64,000 nucleotides of DNA from Stramonita haemastoma (taxonomy: Eukaryota > Mollusca > Gastropoda > Neogastropoda > Muricidae): NCBI GenBank assembly GCA_030674155.1, contig CM060342.1, positions 11,352,828-11,416,827 on the forward strand. The letters run 5' to 3'. Below, piece after piece: positions 59,796-64,000 of this stretch (the stretch's first letter is position 1; each line of letters opens with the position of its first letter). Under the pieces are notes generated by a model. The model was not told the DNA's origin, did not search any database, and was given only the letters and a program-made list of their open reading frames with translations. Made by a program: the position numbers and the translations under genes.

Positions 59796-62234
59796 CACAC
59801 TGTATGTATACATTCATGAATAAGTGCCAAGTGCATTAAGAAGCATACAAAGGTAAATTACACCCCTCACGCAAAATGTAACAGCCAAGTAGCAGTCAGT
59901 GTGACACATTGAAAACTAAATGCAAATATTTATCACTTAAAGAAAAATCAAATATACTTAAACAACATGCAAATAACTAATCGAAGTAAACTAGTAAAGA
60001 ACTCTTTTTTTTCCATTCTTTGGCTAGAGCTCTGAGGTTCACCAGTGTTGAGATTATTACATATGCGACCATTTCCCCCCCCCCCCCCGCAATTATTTAG
60101 GTAGCTGCATCCCAACTTCAGTGATGGTGTCTAAACATGACACATGTGTGTGTGCAGTTTTTATTATTTTCTATTCTGTAATGCTTTTGAATAAACAAGC
60201 CTTTTTCTCTAAATTTTGGGGGGGGGGTTTTTTCATATGTACATAAACCAGCCTTTCTCTTTTATCTTGCCTACTGTCTGAGCAATAACTGTCCCAGTGT
60301 AAACTGTTCCCTGTGTTCTATTGATATTCAGCTGTAGTGGACATTCCCCTGGGTTTTTGTTGCCCTAGTGCATGCTGTTGCATGCATTTCTAAAATTGTC
60401 AACGAGTGATTTACATCTGTTTGGGTTTAGTTTTTACTCTAGTGTATCGTGTAGAAATGTTAGCTTTCCATTCTTTCGTCCATTGTCATGCCCCTTCCCT
60501 AGTTCCCTAACATGCTCAGTTTTTCTTTTTCTTTCCAACTCTGTAGTCTCCCAAACATATGGTACAAAGAAACAATTGTGCAAGCTCATTTTACATAAAC
60601 ATTACTTAAGTTTATTTTTCATTCAGGCACCTTTGTCAAAGTAAACATTTTTGTTTTTTTATTGGGAGTTTTTGTGGGTTTTTTTTTTTTTGGGGGGGGG
60701 GGGGGTTCAGAAATAACCAAAAGTTGTTGCCAAATTTGTGAAAATTGTTTGAAATTTTGAATTTTTTAGATGTGAATTTGCATTATAGGCGTGTAAAGAA
60801 TAGGTTAAGGTGTGTAAGAAACCAACTGCAGAAGGGAAAAAAAAAACAAGTGAATGTTGCAGTCTTGAAGTTTAAAAAAAGAATTTTCTTGTTTACCATC
60901 TCCAATTGTTTCCACGGCAACCAATGGTTGCAGAGTCTAATTTCACTCATATTTGTGAATTAATGTCCACCTGTGAGTTGAATCACAAATTCAACATGAT
61001 TTTGGTTCAGAAATAGTTGCCATGTCTGGCAACATGTTTGTTTGGCTGCAAATGGTGTAGACAGCACCAGGTTCAGTTATTTTAGAGATATATTATAAGC
61101 AAAGATGTTGGATGTTTCAGACATTTGATCACCACTGTCCATGGCTGAACAACTGCATAGGACGGCGTAACTACCGCTACTTTTTTCTGATGCTGACTTC
61201 CCTGTCAGTGCACATGGTCAGCATCATGGCCCAGAGTGTGGTCTACATTCTTCACCACAAAGACCAGCTCTCCAAGCCGGGGCCTATTATTGCGTATCCT
61301 TTATCTACGAGGCTTGTGTGGGCAGGGGAGGAAAGTTTGTAGATCATGTGTCAAGGATCATACAAAAAAAAGTCTTTAAAAGTTTCATTATTTAAGGCCC
61401 CTTAAGTTTTTTATTAAAACAAATTACAGACTATAATGGCCAAAAAATTAGATAATGGGTAATTTTTTTTTTTTTTTTAATTTTTTTTTTAGATGTAAGT
61501 AAAATGTTTAGAGAGTAAAGATTTTACGAGAACAAGCGAGCGTTTGTACGGTGAGGTCACCATGAACTCTCTCACTGAAGAGTAATGTATGTCGAGGGAA
61601 ATAATTTTCATAATGTTCAATTGTTACTAAACAAACAAGAAAAGATTGAATATATTCATACCATCCTTTACTGCAGGCAATGACATTCTGTGCATTGTGC
61701 TGTAGATAAAGTACATCTGGGTGAGGTATTTTTTCCATATATCCTGTTGTTAACTAATGATCATTGATTTAGGATGACATAGAACTGTCTCGGTTTCAAT
61801 AATTGAGTCACACTTAGGTTTACACTTCAGCTATTCTATGACGTGTTATGTAGGCTTTAGTTAAAAGTACATCAAAAGTAAGAATTTTATATATAAAATT
61901 AGAGACTGCTGTAATGACAAGTGACTATGTATGAAATAGAAAATTGAATTTTCTTTTGACCATAAATGACTGTCACTATTTTCATATGTGGATGTCTGTT
62001 GATCTGTATGTCACTACTTGTGTCGTTGACTTTAATAGTATGTATCTGTATTGATCTGTCAGTCAGTCCTGTCTGTCTCATAGTTCAGCGAAATCGCCAT
62101 GGTGGTCAATAGGGCTATAAGCATTATGATTGGCCCTCACTTTTTCTTTCTCTCTTTCTATGACCCCTTTCTTTTTTCTCCATGTTTCTCCTCCTCTCTG
62201 GTTCCTATCTTTTTTCTCCATCTTTCTCCTCCAC

Positions 62235-62312
<78 letters not shown>

Positions 62313-63248
62313 CTCTTGTCTCATCAGTGCAAGTCTCTACACTACATTGCTCCATAACCAGTCAAGCTTCCTTAACCTGTGTCAGTATTGTGGTTGTATG
62401 TATTATAGCACTGTCCACGATTCCTGTCTTTGGCTTGACAGGCTTTCATATGATGCTGGTGTCTAGGGGTAGAACCACCAACGAACAGGTGAGTTCAGGC
62501 AGGAGGAGAGGCACGCTTGAAAGAAAAAAAAACTAGCAGTAGTTATCTAGCTTCACTTTCCATATCTTGAGTGCCTGTTTTGTTTAAATGATCAAATGAG
62601 TCTGACATTAAACTATGAAAATAGATACTCATTACATACTTTCTGAGACAACCACACAATTTCAAAACCATTTTGTGACAAAACTTTTTGGATTTGGTAT
62701 GCCCAATTGTTATCCAACTCCATTTACATAACCATCATGTCTTAGGATTGCCTGTTGTTTTAGCCGGTATTATATACACTTAACAGACTTTCAGATGTAT
62801 AAAAGATATCTTCCATTTCTCCATATTACAGTACTTGATGAAAGGATTGGGACATTTAAAAAAAACGTTTGATAGCATATGTGTGTACTTTTTCTGTTTG
62901 TGAATTAACAGTAAATCCCCATATTTCAGATGCGTATATAAGCAAAGGTCTATTTGAACATCAAGCAATTTCTGAAATAAACATCAATCTACTGAATTGA
63001 GCTTTTATGATGTCTTAAAGACTTCAATTACATCTTTACACCTTATTTTCTCTTCCTTTTATGATTTACGCCATGCAAAATTTCAGGCTTAGTGAGAGAG
63101 AGAGAGACAGAATTGAGGAGGACTGTTTTTACAGTGTCTGTGTGATTTCATTGCAGGTGACAGGGAAATTCAAAGGGGGCTTAAATCCTTTTCATCGAGG
63201 GTGCTGCATCAACTGTAGCTACGTTTTATGTGGTCCACGATGGCCCAA
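45633..63248 (+). CDS. ZDHHC8: ZDHHC5/8-like protein S-palmitoyltransferase (3' end beyond window)
   Basis: This DHHC-family enzyme attaches palmitate to cysteines of membrane-associated proteins. Six exons lie in the window: 45633-45724, 58691-58812, 59450-59607, 61121-61293, 62386-62488 and 63157-63248. Phases agree, giving 246 complete codons; the long C-terminal tail typical of ZDHHC5/8 lies to the right. Four hydrophobic segments occur (in exons 1, 2, 4 and 5). The cysteine-rich domain is [20 protein letters not shown] in exon 3 and [20 protein letters not shown] in exon 4. The acylated cysteine is expected at residue 130 of [19 protein letters not shown] is strongly ZDHHC5/8-like. The TTxE motif is TTNE (residues 212-215), and the [11 protein letters not shown] segment in exon 6 fits the PaCCT region. 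Intron 1 is about 13 kb and full of repeats. The exon 4 donor (GC followed by GTATCC) is weak, and two in-phase acceptors exist for exon 5. Confidence 0.92.
46331..46725 (+). repeat. Two SINE-C 3' ends, each followed by a CT array
   Basis: GGATGTAAAAAAGCTCAGGA with GCTTATTCATTATCCTCGAA leads into about 84 bp of CT (46500-46583). GGATGTAAAAAAGCACACAG with CTTATCTATTATCCTCGAAT leads into TTGCCTTGCCTTG and a shorter CT array (46698-46721). A C-run and CT tract also precede (46331-46375). It is in ZDHHC intron 1. Confidence 0.75.
47041..47833. mobile_element. Candidate piggyBac-type MITE with TTAA ends, split by a SINE
   Basis: The left end reads TTAACTCTCAGAGGACAACC. The reverse complement of the right end reads TTAACTCACTCGAGACGGCC. 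Both begin with TTAACTC, TTAA being the piggyBac target. CpG-rich GCCGTCC/GGCCGTC motifs occur near both ends. Similarity beyond the first 7 bp is only partial, so the call is tentative. The SINE at 47404-47689 lies inside. Confidence 0.35.
47404..47689 (+). mobile_element. tRNA-derived SINE, family A, copy 4
   Basis: It begins GCCGCCGCTGTAGTCTAGTG, has a B box GGGTTCAATCCC, and ends CAGGACAGACTTTAAAACTT. Perfect 12-bp repeats TAACCCAGCATA flank it at 47392-47403 and 47690-47701. It is in ZDHHC intron 1. Confidence 0.93.
47895..47980 (+). repeat. Dispersed repeat family D, copy 5
   Basis: GTTAAGGTTCACCAATGATG is followed by AGATTTTACATGCAACCATT and TTTGCCCACC. The match continues weakly into GCTGCTTTCCAACTTCAGGG. 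Confidence 0.6.
48990..49322 (-). mobile_element. SINE family C, near full-length copy
   Basis: On the minus strand the tRNA-like head is CTAGTGCCATAGTGGTTAGA with B box GGGTTCGAATC. It is followed by the body (GGATGAGACTATAAACTGAG, GTGTGCGAACACACAG, CCATTCTGTGCTGGTGGGAA) and the common end containing GCTTATTCCATTATCC. It is in ZDHHC intron 1, antisense. Confidence 0.7.
49806..49856 (+). repeat. TG array ending in a run of 22 G
   Basis: A TG-rich tract leads directly into 22 consecutive G (49835-49856), in ZDHHC intron 1 on the sense strand. Confidence 0.95.
49888..50225 (-). mobile_element. SINE family C, 5'-truncated copy adjoining a TG array
   Basis: The 3' part of family C (minus strand CCATCGTGTGCCAGTGGGAA, ACACGGGGACAGGATG, GCTTATTCCATTATCCTTGA, then an AAATCAAATCAAAT tail) occupies 49888-50071. 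Upstream of it, at 50072-50225, the expected body is replaced by a long imperfect TG/GCATG array. Confidence 0.7.
51299..51310. repeat. Target-site duplication, left copy, of the LINE
   Basis: TATGAAGTTTAT is identical to 54495-54506. The two copies mark the ends of the LINE. Confidence 0.93.
51311..54494 (-). mobile_element. Complete RTE-type non-LTR retrotransposon (3.18 kb)
   Basis: The element is bounded by perfect 12-bp target-site duplications (51299-51310 and 54495-54506). On the minus strand it has a very short 5' leader, one long endonuclease/reverse-transcriptase frame, almost no 3' UTR, and a 3' tail of ATGAC pentamers (CAGACATGACATGACATG). A single frame, total length near 3.2 kb and a short-tandem-repeat 3' tail are RTE-clade traits. 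It lies antisense in intron 1 of the ZDHHC gene. Confidence 0.9.
51320..54331 (-). CDS. LINE endonuclease-reverse transcriptase polyprotein, intact
   Basis: This protein nicks target DNA and copies the element's RNA at the nick (target-primed reverse transcription). The first in-frame ATG is at 54331, giving 1003 residues. The frame is open a little further upstream to about 54430 but without ATG, so the true start is uncertain. The N-terminal APE-type endonuclease has WNVRTM (about residue 31), ISEVRW (59-64), YAPT (136), GDFNAKIG (171-178), DH (241-242) and SDHH (266-269). The reverse transcriptase has NYRGITLLS (573-581), [11 protein letters not shown] (643-653), [10 protein letters not shown] (699-708) and the catalytic FADD (743-746). 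A C-terminal region has LYGAETW-like [18 protein letters not shown] and [15 protein letters not shown]. No RNase H domain is seen. There is no stop or frameshift in the 3-kb frame, so it may still be active or very young. Relatives are often annotated as endonuclease-reverse transcriptase in flukes and molluscs. Confidence 0.93.
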   Translation of the reverse strand: MKSGGESQNHLEAVRPKTIISTRTTTSIGTWNVRTMYETGKTAQVAAEMRKFNLTILGISEVRWTGSGQKRLTSGELLLFSGHEQEDAAHTQGVALMLSKPAQGALIGWEAHGPRIMTASFRTKKKRINMDIIQCYAPTNDSEEEEKDDFYNRLQTIIQDRPKRNIIIVMGDFNAKIGSDNQGYEEIMGRHGLGEMNDNGERFADLCATSNLVIGGSVFPHRRIHKATWVSPDLSTENQIDHICIVKKFRRSLQDVRVKRGADVASDHHLLVARLKQKLKRNWTGGSSQRHRYNTTALKDNRKQEEFKVTLFNKFQVLGELLEEETIEDRWQRVRETVTSTCQEVLGPKSFTHKEWISAATLEKIEERREKKLAVNNSRTRSAKTKAQEEYTEANRVVKRSIKADKQNYLETLAKEAEDAAHQNSTKDLYFIIKKLSGKFAKPERPVKDKNGGVIADDEGQKNRWIEHFQELLNRPAPTNPPEIPTAASDLPIKCSAPTKEEIRSAIKQLRNGKSAGPDSIPAEALKADVETSVELLYPLFGKIWEEEEIPTEWKEGYLIKLPKKGDLSSCSNYRGITLLSIPGKVFNRILLNRMKDAVDPHLRDQQAGFRKERSCTDQIATLRIILEQSLEWNSPLYINFIDYEKAFDSVDRQTLWRLLRHYGVPEKITNIIRKSYEGMTCRIVHGRQLTDAFEVDTGVRQGCLLSPFLFLLAIDWVMKTSADQKRNGIQWTPWKQLDDLDFADDLALLSHTQQQMQEKTNIVVENSAKLGLNINRGKSKVLKTNAANATPITVKGEALEEVESFTYLGSIVDTQGGTDTDVRTRIGKARAAFKQLRNVWGSSDISIATKTRLFNTIIKPILMYGAETWRNTVTTMKKIQVFINTCLRKILKIRWPDKISNEELWQRTRQQPVEKEILQRRWRWIGHTLRKPVSSITRQALTWNPQGKRKRGRPRNTWRRDLDADAKKMGKTWGQLERLAQSRDAWRQLVGGLCPRRDHRQT
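54495..54506. repeat. Target-site duplication, right copy, of the LINE
   Basis: TATGAAGTTTAT is identical to 51299-51310. Confidence 0.93.
54765..54885 (-). repeat. Dispersed repeat family D, copy 6
   Basis: On the minus strand it reads CTAAAGCTCTGATGTTAACG then GAATGGTGAGGTGAGATTTTG, and continues to ATTTAGGTAGCCGCCTTCTG. Confidence 0.6.
57209..57285 (+). repeat. TG/TCTG compound microsatellite
   Basis: A TG array switches to TCTG units and back to TG, in ZDHHC intron 1. Confidence 0.95.
59616..59800. repeat. CA microsatellite starting 9 nt after a splice donor
   Basis: A long interrupted CA array begins directly after the donor of ZDHHC exon 3 (exon ends 59607, donor GTCAGT). Confidence 0.95.
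60015..60125 (+). repeat. Dispersed repeat family D, copy 7
   Basis: GGCTAGAGCTCTGAGGTTCA, CCAGTGTTGAGATTATTACA and TTTAGGTAGCTGCATCCCAA appear in order. This is the best-preserved copy in the window, interrupted only by a C run. Confidence 0.7.
62239..62309 (+). repeat. CT array upstream of ZDHHC exon 5
   Basis: About 70 bp of pure CT is followed by TTTTCTCTTGTCTCATCAG, a strong-looking 3' splice site 58 nt upstream of the acceptor used in the model. Confidence 0.95.
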
Positions 63249-64000
63249 GTGAGTCGATACCCTGTGCTTCAAATGATTGCTGTTGGCTGTATGGAAGTTG
63301 ATTTCCATCATTTGATGTGCTCCTACTGAGAATCTGTTTACCTGTAGTTTTGCCTTAGTTTAATCATTGCATGCCAAACTTTTGCTGACTGTGCAAAAGA
63401 AATTGTAAATAATGTATTGAACCGGCTCTAAAAACATTGGGGTGGTTGGAGGTTTGTTTGTTTGTTTTTTTTATAGATTTTGTGTTTCATGGAGCTAAGA
63501 AAGAAAATCTGCACCTTGCTTTGAACAGTAATTTCAGATCTGAGAGGTGTCACAATATTGCAGAATATTCCATGCAATTTGCACCATGTCTGGCCAGAAA
63601 TTCTTTTTCAATGCTCTTCTGAAACCTGTAGTGAATGTTGGCTTTTCTTTTTCCACACAAACTACTGTATGCTGATGTGAAGTGGTTATTTGATTCACTG
63701 TATCCGTATCTACCCATGACAAACCAAAACTTTTCAAAGTCTGCTTTAAAGTTGAGGTGGCAGTTGGTACCCCCCCCCCCCTCCCTCTTAAAAAAAAGTG
63801 CTCACCTTCTGATCTACTAGATTTTACACAAGGCCAGTAGAATTAGAAGTGAGGTGCTCTTGTTCGCTCAACTAATGTACCTGCCTCCATTGTGACAAGA
63901 AAGTTTGTGACTGTTCGGAGAGAAAAAAATTGGGGGGGGGGGAGTAATTTGTGTTGGTTGATTTTTTGCTTTGGTGTGTACTTTTGTTCCTTGTTTTTTT
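63249..64000. other. ZDHHC intron 6 (partial), no further exon seen
   Basis: No in-phase exon encoding the ZDHHC5/8 C-terminal tail is recognised before the window ends. The sequence is AT-rich with C and G runs near 63771-63782 and 63932-63942. Confidence 0.5.

Noticed and set aside
62328..62488. Starting ZDHHC exon 5 at the strong acceptor after the CT array (62327/62328)
   Set aside because: It is out of phase with the exon 4 donor and would insert extra residues before the fourth membrane segment. The 62385/62386 acceptor restores the family spacing exactly.

Overview
This window looks like nuclear DNA from an invertebrate animal, most likely a mollusc and plausibly a gastropod. The protein-coding genes are animal orthologues split by many GT-AG introns. 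The spaces between exons are AT-rich and packed with CA/CT/TA microsatellites, several tRNA- and 5S-derived SINE families, and an RTE-type LINE. The taxon is an inference from this repeat style and has not been confirmed by a search.

Four protein-coding genes can be assembled exon by exon. They form two head-to-head pairs. Pair 1: a TLCD3A/FAM57-like TLC-domain membrane protein (minus strand, 5 exons, 13966-19913) starts 287 bp from ALKBH4, a 2-oxoglutarate/Fe(II) dioxygenase (plus strand, 3 exons, 20201-23034). Pair 2: a MEAK7/EAK-7-like TLDc protein (minus strand, 12 exons, 32829-45241) starts 391 bp from a ZDHHC5/8-like protein S-palmitoyltransferase (plus strand, 6 exons from 45633, running off the right edge). 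The TLC, TLDc and ZDHHC models are frame-perfect across every splice junction. The ALKBH4 model needs three single-base corrections, so it is either locally mis-sequenced or a very young pseudogene. The genes do not form one pathway; only promoter sharing within each pair is suggested.

Region by region: 1-13965 holds no recognised gene, only low-complexity DNA, dispersed repeats, a tandem hairpin cluster and the downstream flank of the TLC gene. 13966-23034 is gene pair 1, with SINEs in and near it. 23035-32828 is a convergent intergenic stretch with a 5'-truncated RNase H-bearing LINE fragment at 24830-25485. 32829-45241 is the TLDc gene, whose introns carry a 19-copy minisatellite, a 14-copy 24-bp tandem array, a Tc1/mariner-like inverted-repeat element and SINEs. 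45633-64000 is the ZDHHC gene. Its 13-kb first intron contains a complete, uninterrupted 3.2-kb RTE-like LINE (51311-54494) in antisense orientation, a TTAA-flanked candidate piggyBac-type MITE split by a SINE, and other SINE copies.

The most notable mobile-DNA observation is that four copies of one tRNA-derived SINE and the intact LINE are all bounded by perfect target-site duplications of exactly 12 bp. This points to a shared integration machinery. A second SINE family appears to fuse a tRNA-like A-box head to a 5S rRNA-like internal promoter.
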